From assembly GCF_018128545.1 (NCBI RefSeq), contig NZ_JAGSND010000002.1:271325-335324 (forward strand): 64,000 nucleotides of DNA, read 5' to 3'. Both the position numbers and the translations under genes were made by a program. Every line of letters begins with the position of its first letter. Within the stretch, counting starts at the first letter, position 1. Under the pieces are notes generated by a model. It was given only the letters and a program-made list of their open reading frames with translations, searched no databases and had not been told where the DNA came from. The stretch comes from Sinanaerobacter chloroacetimidivorans. Its GTDB lineage: Bacteria; Bacillota; Clostridia; Peptostreptococcales; Anaerovoracaceae. Below, piece after piece: positions 33,455-41,830 of this stretch.

Positions 33455-34213
33455 TTAATAAAAAATTCTGTTTTTATACTTACTTCTCTGTCTTTTAATG
33501 ATATACGCGACTAAGCAAATGACAAAAACTGCCAGACTTAACACTTGTGCCTGACGGAAGGGTCCAATCATCAGACTGTCGGTACGAAGTCCTTCTACAA
33601 AGAACCGCTCAAAGGAATATAAAATACCGTAAAGCAGGAAGGTCTGCCCTTCAAATTTTCTGTTGTTATCTACCACGATCAGTACAAAAAATAATATAAA
33701 GCACCAGATAGATTCGTAGAGGAAGGTAGGATGCACCATTTCCCCGTTAACATTGATTGCCCAGGGAAGATCCGTAGGCCCTCCATGTGCCTCTGAATTG
33801 AAATAATTGCCCCAACGTCCGATGGATTGTGCCAGTGCGATAGCAGGAACCGTCAGGTCTAGTAAATTGAGCGGTCTGACTCTCCATGCTCTGCAAAGCA
33901 ATGCGGCTGCAATAAATCCGAAAATCAGGCCCCCATGGATGGCAAGGCCGCCGCCTCTTGTGTTGATGATCTTATAAAAGTCCCCGGCATAAGCATCCCA
34001 ATTGAAAGCCACATAATAAAGTCTTGCCCCGATCACTCCCAGAGGCACGCAAATCAAAACAAAATCCAAGGTCCGATCGGGTGAAATCTCATGCAAAGAC
34101 GCCCTTTTATATATGATAATGACAGCCAGCACCATCGCTGCAGCAATTAAGATTCCATACCACATGATGTCAATTCCAAAGATGGTAAAAGCAATTGGAT
34201 TAGGTATCGGCAT
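33455..34213 (-). CDS. lgt: Prolipoprotein diacylglyceryl transferase
   Basis: 252 residues from the ATG at 34211-34213 (AAGGAGGATACAAGAA upstream). Seven membrane segments are apparent. Signature features: RGGGLAIHGGLIFGF (with the essential His and Arg), SIGRWGNYFNSEAHG and a C-terminal Arg-containing loop (RFFVEGLRTDSL). It transfers diacylglycerol from phosphatidylglycerol to the lipobox cysteine of prelipoproteins such as the substrate-binding proteins encoded in this window. Same strand as ychF. Confidence 0.97.
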   Translation of the reverse strand: MPIPNPIAFTIFGIDIMWYGILIAAAMVLAVIIIYKRASLHEISPDRTLDFVLICVPLGVIGARLYYVAFNWDAYAGDFYKIINTRGGGLAIHGGLIFGFIAAALLCRAWRVRPLNLLDLTVPAIALAQSIGRWGNYFNSEAHGGPTDLPWAINVNGEMVHPTFLYESIWCFILFFVLIVVDNNRKFEGQTFLLYGILYSFERFFVEGLRTDSLMIGPFRQAQVLSLAVFVICLVAYIIKRQRSKYKNRIFY

Positions 34214-34414
34214 TTCTTGTATCCTCCTTTTCCTGTAATGATTCTTCCAATACAAATATCTTAGCTGGATTGATCCAATTAGTGCTTAATATTATACACT
34301 AAAATATCCAATCTGCACAGCCTTACTTATATTTTGACCCAAACGATTATAAACTTACATTTTTGTCACATTTGATTATTTAAGAAAAAGTTAACATTTT
34401 ATGAAGATATTTTA

Positions 34415-34423
34415 TGGTATAAT
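34415..34423 (+). promoter_or_regulatory. Extended -10 promoter of the MacAB-type operon
   Basis: TGGTATAAT (34415-34423) forms an extended -10; no strong -35. Leader of about 40 bases to the first gene, which has an AGAGGAGGTATTT site. Confidence 0.65.
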
Positions 34424-34469
34424 TCGTTATAGAAAATATGAAAGAGTGTCTATTTAAGAGGAGGTATTT

Positions 34470-35615
34470 ATGTTTCTAAAGAAGAATAAGGGAACGGAGA
34501 TAGACGGGGGGACTACAGAAAAGGTTATTAAAAAAAGAAAAAAAATGTCCCGGAAAAAGAAATGGATCCTAATCATCACGATCGTCATACTCCTGATTGC
34601 AGTACTGTTCGCATGGTCAAAGACCTTCTCGGGAGGCCCTCAGGCCCCTGTTGTCACCACAGGAACTGCAGAAAAGATGAACATTGAAGAAGTCGTTGCC
34701 ATAAAAGGTACGATCAAGGGGTCCGAATCGGCAGATGTGGTTTCCTCTTTAAACTATGAAATCGTTTCCATATTGGTGAAAGAGGGAGACGTTGTTAAAA
34801 AAGACCAGGTTATCGCTGTGCTTGACGGGGAAGCGTTGGAAAATGACTATAAAAAAGCTTTGAGCTCTCTGGAAGAATCCAAGTTCAACTATGAAGCTTC
34901 TCAACTGCTCTATCAGGAAGGAGCTATTTCAAAAGAACAGTTCATCAAGGCCAAAAATACATATGAAAACGACAAAATTACATTGGATTCCTATAATGTG
35001 GCCGATAAAACCAACCTCAAGAGCCCTATCGCAGGAACGGTAACAAGAGTGAATGTTAATTTGGGGCGCTATGCCAACGATACGGAAAACAGCGAGCCCA
35101 TGTTCGTTATTGAAGATCTGGACAATTTAAAGATGGATGTAAAAATCAGCGAATATGACATCAGCAAAATAAAGGTGGGCCAAAAGGTCACCATTACAGC
35201 GGAAGTTCTGGGCAAGGAAAGCGTTACCGGCACCGTTTCCAGAATTTCTCCTACCGGAGAACCGAAAGATGCAACTTCTAAAGAAATGGTGATTCCCGTC
35301 CAGATTGACGTTATGAAAGGCAATTCCAAATTAATTGCAGGAGTCACCGCAAAGGCACAAATCCAAATTGAACAGAAGGAAGATGCCCTAACCGTTCCTA
35401 TTGATGCCATTATGGAAGACCCGGCTACAGGAGAAAGTTATGTGATGGTTGTCGACGGCACCATTCTTCATAAGATTCCTGTAGTAATCGGCTTAGAGGG
35501 CGATTTTAACATTGAAATCCTGTCCGGAGATTTGTCGTCCGGAGACCAAGTGGTCCTCAGCCCTACTTTTGATATGACGGAAGGCATGGAAGTCACCACT
35601 CTTCCAAAACAGTAA
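34470..35615 (+). CDS. Membrane-fusion (MacA/HlyD-type) periplasmic adaptor subunit
   Basis: 381 residues. Basic N-terminus followed by one membrane helix (about residues 34-53). Then a lipoyl-like half-motif (VVKKDQVIAVLDGE), a helical hairpin (about 115-165, EESKFNYEASQLLYQEGAISKEQFIKAKN), the second lipoyl half (LKSPIAGTVTRVNVNLGRY), a beta-barrel and a membrane-proximal domain. In Gram-positives such adaptors couple to an ABC permease of the MacB type; exactly those genes follow. Likely exports a peptide, lipid or antimicrobial. First gene of a three-gene operon. Confidence 0.9.
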   Translation: MFLKKNKGTEIDGGTTEKVIKKRKKMSRKKKWILIITIVILLIAVLFAWSKTFSGGPQAPVVTTGTAEKMNIEEVVAIKGTIKGSESADVVSSLNYEIVSILVKEGDVVKKDQVIAVLDGEALENDYKKALSSLEESKFNYEASQLLYQEGAISKEQFIKAKNTYENDKITLDSYNVADKTNLKSPIAGTVTRVNVNLGRYANDTENSEPMFVIEDLDNLKMDVKISEYDISKIKVGQKVTITAEVLGKESVTGTVSRISPTGEPKDATSKEMVIPVQIDVMKGNSKLIAGVTAKAQIQIEQKEDALTVPIDAIMEDPATGESYVMVVDGTILHKIPVVIGLEGDFNIEILSGDLSSGDQVVLSPTFDMTEGMEVTTLPKQ

Positions 35616-35626
35616 GGGAGGCGGCT

Positions 35627-36403
35627 ATGACACAGGAAACGAAAACAAATGGAACGAGATCAAATGAAAATATAACGAAATCCGATAACACGAAGGCAAA
35701 AGATATCATAGTTATTGAAAACCTGACAAAAGTATACCGCAATGGAGAAATAGAGGTTGCCGCTTTAAAGGGAATTAATTTAACCATACAGCAGGGGGAA
35801 TTCATTTCAATCATGGGTGCTTCCGGCTCAGGGAAATCCACTTTGATGAATATCCTCGGCTGTCTTGACAGGCCTACGGATGGCTACTACTATCTGGAAG
35901 GGATTGATGTAAGCGAAAAGAACGACAATGAACTTTCTGCCGTCAGAAACAAAAAAATCGGTTTTGTTTTTCAGTCTTTCAATTTAATTGCCAGAACCAG
36001 TGCGTTAAAAAATGTAGAATTGCCCATGGTTTATGGCAAAGTGGGGGCTGATGAACGGAAAGAACGAGCCTTGGAGCTCTTAAACAGCGTAGGCCTGAAA
36101 GAAAGATCCGGCCATATGCCCAACGAGCTTTCCGGCGGGCAGAAGCAGAGAGTGGCCATTGCCAGGGCCCTGGCGAACAAGCCCCAGATCATACTGGCAG
36201 ACGAGCCTACGGGAAATCTTGATTCTCAATCATCGGTTGAGATTATGGAGATCTTTAAGAAATTGAATCGGGAAGATAAAAATACGGTGATCATCGTAAC
36301 CCATGAACGAGATATTGCTGAATTTACAGATCGTATCATTACGTTCAAGGATGGTCATATCATTAAGGATGAGAATCTGACGGAGGTGACACCATGCTCT
36401 TGA
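35627..36403 (+). CDS. MacB/LolD-type ABC transporter ATP-binding protein
   Basis: 258 residues, of which about the first 28 are a polar, low-complexity extension (TKTNGTRSNENITKSDNTK). Walker A GASGSGKSTLMN, signature [16 protein letters not shown], Walker B IILADEPTGNLD and the switch His in VTHE are canonical for the MacB/LolD/FtsE group. It starts 11 bases after the adaptor gene behind GGGAGGCGGCT and overlaps the permease gene by 10 bases, consistent with a stoichiometric complex. Confidence 0.93.
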   Translation: MTQETKTNGTRSNENITKSDNTKAKDIIVIENLTKVYRNGEIEVAALKGINLTIQQGEFISIMGASGSGKSTLMNILGCLDRPTDGYYYLEGIDVSEKNDNELSAVRNKKIGFVFQSFNLIARTSALKNVELPMVYGKVGADERKERALELLNSVGLKERSGHMPNELSGGQKQRVAIARALANKPQIILADEPTGNLDSQSSVEIMEIFKKLNREDKNTVIIVTHERDIAEFTDRIITFKDGHIIKDENLTEVTPCS

Positions 36404-37605
36404 TTGAAAATATCAAATTGGCTTTAACCTCCATTAGAACCAATAAAATGCGTTCCTTTCTCACGATGCTGGGGATTATCATCGGTATCAGCTCCGTAAT
36501 AGCCATTACTTCTATCGGCGCCAGTGCAAAAGGAGTGGTAAGCAAGGAATTCGAAAGCTTTGGTATGAACAACATGTATGTTTATATCAACTGGAGATTG
36601 GCGGAAGACGGCGTAGAATATTCTGATTTGATCTTTCCGGAAGATATTGAGGCTCTGAAAGAGAGATTTCCGGATGATATTCTGTATATATGCCCTTCTA
36701 TTTCCGCCGACAGCGAAACGAAGGTTCGGCGTATTACCGGCAAACTCCGCATGGCGGGAGTTGCGGCTGACTATAATAAATTCTATAATATGAATCTCAT
36801 TCACGGCCGGATGCTCAACGAAAGCGATGTTGACGGTGCCCGGGATCGTATTGTTATAGATAAAGACGCAGCCCAGCACTTTTTCAACAAGGATAATGCC
36901 GTTGGGGAGGTTCTGAGCGTAACCATCAATGGTGAGCCTAAGGATTTGACTATTGTAGGTATTTATGAGAAGGAAGCCAGCATATTTGATAACATGATGG
37001 TAAGCGACTCCTACCAAACCTACGTACCTTATCCGTTGTTACAAGCCGGTGATCAATCCACTTCCTACATAGAGCTTTATACCAATGCCGAAAAGGATCA
37101 AGCCGTTATTGGAGGCGAAATCACCAAGTATTTGGCCAGGATCAAGGATAAAGCACCCGAATTTTACATATTCGAATCTGCTGAAGCCCAGATGGGTATG
37201 ATCAACAATGTACTGGGTACCCTTTCCATCGCCATTGGAGCCATTGCCGCAATATCACTTGTGGTAGGCGGTATCGGCATCATGAATATCATGCTGGTTT
37301 CCGTTACAGAACGAACCCGCGAAATCGGCATACGAAAATCTCTGGGTGCAAGAACCAAAGATATTCTTTTGCAGTTCCTGATAGAATCCATGATCATTTC
37401 TGCTATTGGAGGAGTTATAGGAACACTGCTGGGGGTTGGAATCGCATCCATAGGAATGTCATTTGCAAACATCTCGGTAATTATCGAGCCCGGAGTTATT
37501 GTGCTGGCTGTGGCCTTTTCCGCTTTGGTCGGTATGTTCTTTGGACTGTATCCGGCCAGAAAGGCAGCCAAGCTGGATCCGATAGAGGCGTTGAGGTACG
37601 AATAA
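36394..37605 (+). CDS. MacB-type ABC transporter permease
   Basis: 403 residues. One N-terminal membrane helix (about 20-43), a large extracellular MacB-core domain (about 50-260), then an FtsX-like block of three helices (IAIGAIAAISLVVGGIGIMNIMLVSVTERTREIGIRKSLGA ... ISAIGGVIGTLLGVGIASIG ... AFSALVGMFFGLYPARKAAKLDPIEALRYE). The ERTREIGIRK and PARKAAxLxPIEALRYE phrases are hallmarks. Mechanotransmission family exporter working with the two upstream products. GGAGGTGACACC precedes the ATG. Confidence 0.93.
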   Translation: MLLIENIKLALTSIRTNKMRSFLTMLGIIIGISSVIAITSIGASAKGVVSKEFESFGMNNMYVYINWRLAEDGVEYSDLIFPEDIEALKERFPDDILYICPSISADSETKVRRITGKLRMAGVAADYNKFYNMNLIHGRMLNESDVDGARDRIVIDKDAAQHFFNKDNAVGEVLSVTINGEPKDLTIVGIYEKEASIFDNMMVSDSYQTYVPYPLLQAGDQSTSYIELYTNAEKDQAVIGGEITKYLARIKDKAPEFYIFESAEAQMGMINNVLGTLSIAIGAIAAISLVVGGIGIMNIMLVSVTERTREIGIRKSLGARTKDILLQFLIESMIISAIGGVIGTLLGVGIASIGMSFANISVIIEPGVIVLAVAFSALVGMFFGLYPARKAAKLDPIEALRYE

Positions 37606-37608
37606 AGT

Positions 37609-37843
37609 CATACCCACGAGATTTCCTTAGTCGCGGTGGCAGCGCGTCATAAGACCAGCCTTTCGGCTGGAATGCGGCCAATGCTTCCTAAGGGAACATC
37701 GTGGGTATGTTATCGTTAGGAACAGCCGGCGTGCATTCTCATCCTCGAAGTCATTGCAAATATACGAATCGCTCTCTTTTCGTTTAATCAACCTAACCAG
37801 AGGAGGCTTCCTAAGGGAACATCGTGGGTATGTTATCGTTAGG
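37609..37843. repeat. Repeat element: long imperfect hairpin plus a second arm copy
   Basis: Arm 37609-37630 pairs with 37688-37709 (19 of 22 positions, one more wobble), enclosing a bulged stem with CCAGCC-tttc-GGCTGG (37655-37670). A 38-bp block at 37683-37720, containing the right arm, is repeated exactly at 37806-37843. No T-run follows. On the minus strand an open frame across it (about 76 codons) carries the repeat-encoded phrase LTITYPRCSLRK twice; I do not count it as a gene. Confidence 0.8.
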
Positions 37844-37876
37844 GACCAGTAATCCATACAGATAATCGCAGAGATA

Positions 37877-38269
37877 TTAAAACTTTATTACTTGGGGTTC
37901 TTCTGTAAAAGAGTAGATGGTCGCCGTAGCATCTTTTAAATACAATGTCTGGGTATTGCCATCCTCTGCCGAATACATTGATTTCAATGTCGGATAGGCC
38001 TCCAGCATAGCCCTTTTGGGTTCAATTCTATCGTCTTCCACAGCAATGGCTTCCACTCGAATCCATTTGTTATCCGCCATACCGCAAATCTCTATTTTCG
38101 GATTATTTCCGATTTGCTTAGATACATTCTTCACCTTGCCGGTTTGGATGTAAAGCTTATTCTCAAAAATATTAACCGTACCAAAAGGCCGCACCCTTGG
38201 CTGATCACCATCCACCGTTGCAAGATAATAAGTATCGCACTTTTTTAAAAACTCATAAATTTTTTCCAT
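37877..38269 (-). CDS. Pyridoxamine 5'-phosphate oxidase family protein
   Basis: 130 residues with the split-barrel flavin-binding fold of the PNPOx-like superfamily: YYLATVDGDQPRVRPFGTVNIFENKLYIQTGKVKNVSKQI. The order 'ATVDGDQPRVRPF' then a strand and 'K-x-KNV' is common in small FMN-dependent or heme-related members of Clostridia. Specific reaction unknown. It is divergent from an HxlR-family regulator (138-base gap), a common pairing for genes induced by electrophiles or redox stress. Confidence 0.85.
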   Translation of the reverse strand: MEKIYEFLKKCDTYYLATVDGDQPRVRPFGTVNIFENKLYIQTGKVKNVSKQIGNNPKIEICGMADNKWIRVEAIAVEDDRIEPKRAMLEAYPTLKSMYSAEDGNTQTLYLKDATATIYSFTEEPQVIKF

Positions 38270-38377
38270 TATTCACTCATTTCTCCTTTATAAATTTAGG
38301 ATTGACAATTCATCCTTTTAACAATACTATTATATATTGTACAACATACACTTCAAGTACGATTTTTTAGTATAGTA

Positions 38378-38395
38378 AGTATCTTAAATGATACT
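38378..38395. promoter_or_regulatory. Inverted repeat AGTATC-n6-GATACT, candidate HxlR operator
   Basis: Perfect 6-bp arms at 38378-38383 and 38390-38395, ending just before the ribosome binding site of the HxlR gene. Further AGTAT/ATACT copies occur nearby (38368-38375 and 38324-38331). Confidence 0.55.
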
Positions 38396-38407
38396 ATTGG
38401 AGGAAAT

Positions 38408-38743
38408 ATGGAAGAAGACTTATTTGGAATTTGTCCCTTTGTAACCGCTCAAAAAATACTTACAGGCAAGTGGACTTTGCTCATTTTACATCGTTTAAGC
38501 ATCAAAACGATGCGTTTCAACGAGCTGCAGCGGGAGCTTCCCAGCCTGACCCAGGCAACTCTGACGAAACAGCTTCGTATGATGGAAGAAAACGGATTAA
38601 TTATCAGAACCGTATATAATCAGATACCACCTAAAGTAGAATATTCTTTAAGTGAACTCGGAAAGCAATTTATGCCGGTTTTAGACTCTTTGGAAACTTG
38701 GGGCAGTCAGTATATAGAATTTCTTAAAAATCAGGTCTTATGA
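38408..38743 (+). CDS. HxlR-family transcriptional regulator
   Basis: 111 residues. FGICPFVTAQKILTGKWTLLILHRLSIKTMRFNELQRELPSLTQATLTKQLRMMEENGLIIR is the winged helix of the HxlR (DUF24) family, including the N-terminal Cys (CPF) that acts as redox switch in YodB/HypR relatives. The wing follows (YNQIPPKVEYSLSELG). Divergent from the PNPOx-like gene and probably its regulator. GGAGGAAAT precedes the ATG. Confidence 0.92.
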   Translation: MEEDLFGICPFVTAQKILTGKWTLLILHRLSIKTMRFNELQRELPSLTQATLTKQLRMMEENGLIIRTVYNQIPPKVEYSLSELGKQFMPVLDSLETWGSQYIEFLKNQVL

Positions 38744-38820
38744 GCACTGCCCCTGTTAACCTCCAGTTATGAAGGCAAACCGTATCATAAATTTTGCAGA
38801 GTAAATTCAAGAACTAAAAA

Positions 38821-38932
38821 AGAAGCGGCTGGCTATGTCATGGCAATGACTTCAAAGTCTTCGAATGTACCTCTTTATAGAATCTAACATTCGAAGGCTG
38901 AGGGAATTGCCAGGATATAGCCAGCCGCTTCT
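38821..38932. terminator. Large nested hairpin, probable bidirectional terminator
   Basis: Three nested perfect stems: 16 bp (38821-38836 / 38917-38932), 7 bp TGGCAAT/ATTGCCA (38841-38847 / 38906-38912) and 10 bp CTTCGAATGT/ACATTCGAAG (38859-38868 / 38887-38896). On the minus strand a TTTTTT run follows the outer stem, ending the deoC transcript; on the plus strand a T-rich sequence follows for the HxlR gene. It is far longer than a normal terminator. Confidence 0.75.
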
Positions 38933-38950
38933 ATTTATGTTCTTTTTCTC

Positions 38951-39607
38951 TTATTGGCTTTCCTTCATGATCTGAACTGATGCACTGGCCCCAATACGGT
39001 CAGCCCCTGCTTCGATCATTTCCATGGTAGTTTTCAGATCTCTGATTCCGCCTGAAGCCTTTACTTCCATAGAATCTCCTACGGTTTTCTTCATAAGTGA
39101 CACATGATGAGCCGTGGCTCCTGATTTGGAAAAGCCCGTTGAAGTTTTCACGAAAGCAGCTCCTGCCTCACCGGCAAGTTCACAAGCCTTAACGATCTCA
39201 TCGTCAGTCAGAAGACAGGTTTCCAGGATGACCTTTACGATAGCGTCGTGTTCATCTGCTATTGCCACAACGATATTGATATCATCTCTGACATATTCAT
39301 AACGCTTTTCTTTCAGTGCTCCCACATGGATCACCATATCAATTTCATCAGCACCTTCATTACATGCCCAATCCGTTTCATAAGCTTTCACATCACTGCT
39401 GCAGGCACCTAAAGGAAAACCGATTACGGATGCAATTTTTACATCGCTGCCTTCCAGCTCCTTTTTTGCCAAAGGTACATAGCAGGAATTTACGCAGACA
39501 GCATAAAATCCATATTCCTTTGCTTCCTGACATAGTTTGATCACATCTTCTTCTGTTGCTTCAGGCTTTAAAATTGTATGATCGAAATACTGATTTAATT
39601 TTTTCAT
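38951..39607 (-). CDS. deoC: Deoxyribose-phosphate aldolase
   Basis: 218 residues from the ATG at 39605-39607. TIM-barrel class I aldolase: DHTILKPEAT, the Schiff-base Lys in AAFVKTSTGFSKSGAT, and the second Lys in VKASGGIRDL. It splits 2-deoxyribose-5-phosphate into glyceraldehyde-3-phosphate and acetaldehyde. Gene order pduL-deoC is notable: the acetaldehyde can go to acetyl-CoA and then to acetyl phosphate via PduL. Seven bases separate it from pduL, so they are one operon. Last gene before the large nested hairpin. Confidence 0.96.
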   Translation of the reverse strand: MKKLNQYFDHTILKPEATEEDVIKLCQEAKEYGFYAVCVNSCYVPLAKKELEGSDVKIASVIGFPLGACSSDVKAYETDWACNEGADEIDMVIHVGALKEKRYEYVRDDINIVVAIADEHDAIVKVILETCLLTDDEIVKACELAGEAGAAFVKTSTGFSKSGATAHHVSLMKKTVGDSMEVKASGGIRDLKTTMEMIEAGADRIGASASVQIMKESQ

Positions 39608-39616
39608 CACTTACTC

Positions 39617-40189
39617 CTATTTAATAATCTCTCCCAAAACACCGTTTGCGAGGCCGGCAGCATTACCTTCATCGGTATCCAGATGGATCTCGCTTTCATG
39701 CCCTTCTCCGGAACGAACAAGAACGTTGTCAAAGACCAATCCTCTTTCACCCTCAAATTTAATGCTTACAATATCTTTATCCTTAACGCCGGCTTCTATA
39801 GCCTGGGCAGGAGATAGATGAATATGTCTCAATGCAATGATCGCACCATGGTCAAGAGTCACCTCTCCGACAGGACCAACCAGCTTTAATCCCGGAGTTC
39901 CATCCAGTTTCCCGGATTCTCTGATCGGCGCGGTTACCCCGATGGCTCTTGCATCTGTCATTGCAAGTTCTACCTGAGTTTCCGGTCTGGCCGGACCCAG
40001 AACTCTAACACCCTTTAAAACGCCTTTAGGTCCTACAATGTCCACCTTTTCTTCACAGGCAAACTGACCAGGCTGCTTTAGAGGCTTGGTGGGTGTCAGT
40101 GTATGTCCCTTGCCGAACAAAACCTCAATATCTTCACTCTTTAAATGAAGGTGCTTGTTTGATAATCCTACTTCTGCTTTGTAACCCAT
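39617..40189 (-). CDS. pduL: Phosphate propanoyltransferase / phosphotransacetylase PduL-type
   Basis: 190 residues with the two duplicated PduL beta-barrels. Zinc-binding His residues occur in LSNKHLHLKSEDIE and ALRHIHLSPAQA. The sequence starts directly at the core, without the N-terminal encapsulation peptide of microcompartment PduL, and no shell genes are near, so it is likely a cytosolic phosphate acetyltransferase linking acetyl-CoA to acetyl phosphate. AAAGGAGAAAAAGGAA precedes the ATG, and hairpin A of a dispersed element lies just upstream. Confidence 0.93.
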   Translation of the reverse strand: MGYKAEVGLSNKHLHLKSEDIEVLFGKGHTLTPTKPLKQPGQFACEEKVDIVGPKGVLKGVRVLGPARPETQVELAMTDARAIGVTAPIRESGKLDGTPGLKLVGPVGEVTLDHGAIIALRHIHLSPAQAIEAGVKDKDIVSIKFEGERGLVFDNVLVRSGEGHESEIHLDTDEGNAAGLANGVLGEIIK

Positions 40190-40209
40190 TTCCTTTTTCT
40201 CCTTTCGAG

Positions 40210-40239
40210 GAAATCACAAATATTGTATTTGTAGATTTC
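40210..40239 (-). repeat. Hairpin A of the dispersed element, copy 2 (hpt-pduL gap)
   Basis: GAAATC (40210-40215) and ACAAATA (40216-40222) pair with TATTTGT (40226-40232) and GATTTC (40234-40239), with a 3-base loop and a bulged A at 40233. Same layout as at 25118 and 63007, with paired substitutions. Confidence 0.8.
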
Positions 40240-40315
40240 TACTGCTATTGATATTAAATTATCGTTTACTATTTTGTTACATGACGCTCTGACTTCTGAA
40301 TAACCGGGATGCCGG

Positions 40316-40855
40316 TTACTTTGTGCCTTCCTCAAGACAAGTAATATAGGGAAGATTTCTGTATTTCTGATCAAAATCAAGTCCGTAGCCTACGATGAAC
40401 TTGTTTTCCACTTCAAAGCCCGTATAATCCGCCTTGATGTCCGTTTCCCTTCTTTCCGGTTTATCCAATAAAGTGCATATCTTTAAAGTCTTCGGCATTC
40501 TTCCCAGAAGATAATCTCTCAGATAATGCAGGGTTATCCCGGAATCTATGATGTCTTCCACAATGATGACATTCAGGTCTTCGATTCCTGTATCCAGGTC
40601 TTTTAAGATTCGAACGACTCCGGAGGTTTTTGTGGAGGCTCCATAACTGGTTACTGCCATAAAATCGATTTTGGTGTCTACCGTAATTTCTCTGATCAAG
40701 TCGCTTAAAAACAGAACAGCACCCTTAAGAATACCAATGACCAGAATTTCCTCTCCCTCATAATCTTTTGAAATCTGTGCGCCCAGTTCCTTGATACGCT
40801 GTTTCAGTTGTTCCTCTGTTATCACTACTTCTCCGAATGTACAGTTGTTTTCCAT
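40316..40855 (-). CDS. hpt: Hypoxanthine phosphoribosyltransferase
   Basis: 179 residues. The PRPP-binding loop reads LNVIIVEDIIDSGITLHYL, the flexible loop region includes MAVTSYGASTKTSG, and purine-binding residues follow in FIVGYGLDFDQKYRNLPYI. It salvages hypoxanthine (and usually guanine) to IMP/GMP. Start one base before the end of the DUF1232 gene, so the two are coupled. GAGGAGC lies upstream. Confidence 0.96.
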   Translation of the reverse strand: MENNCTFGEVVITEEQLKQRIKELGAQISKDYEGEEILVIGILKGAVLFLSDLIREITVDTKIDFMAVTSYGASTKTSGVVRILKDLDTGIEDLNVIIVEDIIDSGITLHYLRDYLLGRMPKTLKICTLLDKPERRETDIKADYTGFEVENKFIVGYGLDFDQKYRNLPYITCLEEGTK

Positions 40856-41197
40856 CTACTTTTGCTCCTCTTTTACATCTTCCTTTTCCACTTCAAATTT
40901 AACGTCGTCTATGATTTTCTTTCCGCGATATTTTTTTTCAGGCTTGACCTCTACCTCTCCCAGCCAGTATTTATCCAGTTCATCCTTCAGATACCAGATG
41001 ATAAAGGTCCAAAGAACGATATCATCTACAAATCCGAAGAGTAAAATGGGTGCGGGGATCAGATCAATGGGCATGAGAAGATAAAGAATCCCGGCGATGA
41101 TAATGATTTTTTTTCGCTTCGGGACTGCTTTATCCTTCAAAAAGAATTTGATCGCTTTTATTCTTTTGATCAACACCTGGAAAAAAATAAATTGCAT
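40856..41197 (-). CDS. DUF1232 (YkvA-type) membrane protein
   Basis: 113 residues. The DUF1232 core KRKKIIIIAGILYLLMPIDLIPAPILLFGFVDDIVLWTFIIW contains two hydrophobic segments and the PxDLIP / DD signature of the family. A strongly charged, Lys/Glu-rich C-terminal tail follows. Function of the family is not known. It sits between engB and hpt with minimal spacing (4 bases to engB), so it is expressed with the protease/chaperone operon or its downstream part. Confidence 0.9.
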   Translation of the reverse strand: MQFIFFQVLIKRIKAIKFFLKDKAVPKRKKIIIIAGILYLLMPIDLIPAPILLFGFVDDIVLWTFIIWYLKDELDKYWLGEVEVKPEKKYRGKKIIDDVKFEVEKEDVKEEQK

Positions 41198-41201
41198 CGC
41201 C

Positions 41202-41789
41202 TTATTCCTCCAAAAGCCTATCCAATTCTACGAAAAGCTCATCATATCCCGTTCTCTTTAAAGAGGAAACCGGGATTACTTTATCTTCCGCAGAAAGTCC
41301 CAGGGTCTTTCTTATCACCCCGATATTTTTGCTCAATTCATTTCTCGATATTTTATCGGCTTTGGTCGCCACCACGATCCCGTCCAGTCCGTAATGCTTC
41401 AGCCATTCGTACATCTGGACATCCTGGGCTGTTGGGGTGTGCCTGATATCAACCAATTGAATAACTTTCAACAAACTATGCCTGCCTGCAAGATAGCTTT
41501 CTATCATATCTCCCCAATTTTCCGTAACGGACTTGGAAACCTTGGCATAGCCATAGCCAGGCAAATCAACGATGCGAAAGCTGTCATTGATTTGATAGAA
41601 ATTGATGGTTCTGGTTTTTCCCGGGCTGCCGCTGACTCTGGCAAGATTTTTTCTGTTCACCAGTAGATTCAGCAGTGAGGATTTTCCAACGTTAGATCTT
41701 CCTGCAAAAGCGATTTCCTTCATCTCATCTTCCGGATATTGGCTTTTTTTCACTGCTACTGCTACCAGATCGGCTTTTTTAATGATCAT
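41202..41789 (-). CDS. engB: Ribosome biogenesis GTP-binding protein YsxC/EngB
   Basis: 195 residues from the ATG at 41787-41789 (AAGGAAAC upstream); the frame extends 15 codons further without a ribosome binding site. G1 is GRSNVGKSSLLN, G3 DLPGYG, G4 TKAD, and G5 SSL. Essential GTPase for 50S subunit assembly. lon-engB order is common in Firmicutes and supports both calls. Confidence 0.97.
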   Translation of the reverse strand: MIIKKADLVAVAVKKSQYPEDEMKEIAFAGRSNVGKSSLLNLLVNRKNLARVSGSPGKTRTINFYQINDSFRIVDLPGYGYAKVSKSVTENWGDMIESYLAGRHSLLKVIQLVDIRHTPTAQDVQMYEWLKHYGLDGIVVATKADKISRNELSKNIGVIRKTLGLSAEDKVIPVSSLKRTGYDELFVELDRLLEE

Positions 41790-41830
41790 CTTTTGTTTCC
41801 TTATATCATATCCTAAGCATTCACGATGAT

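Noticed and set aside
37627..37857. Minus-strand frame of 76 codons across the repeat element
   Set aside because: It encodes the repeat unit itself twice (LTITYPRCSLRK), has no ribosome binding site of quality and no recognisable family.
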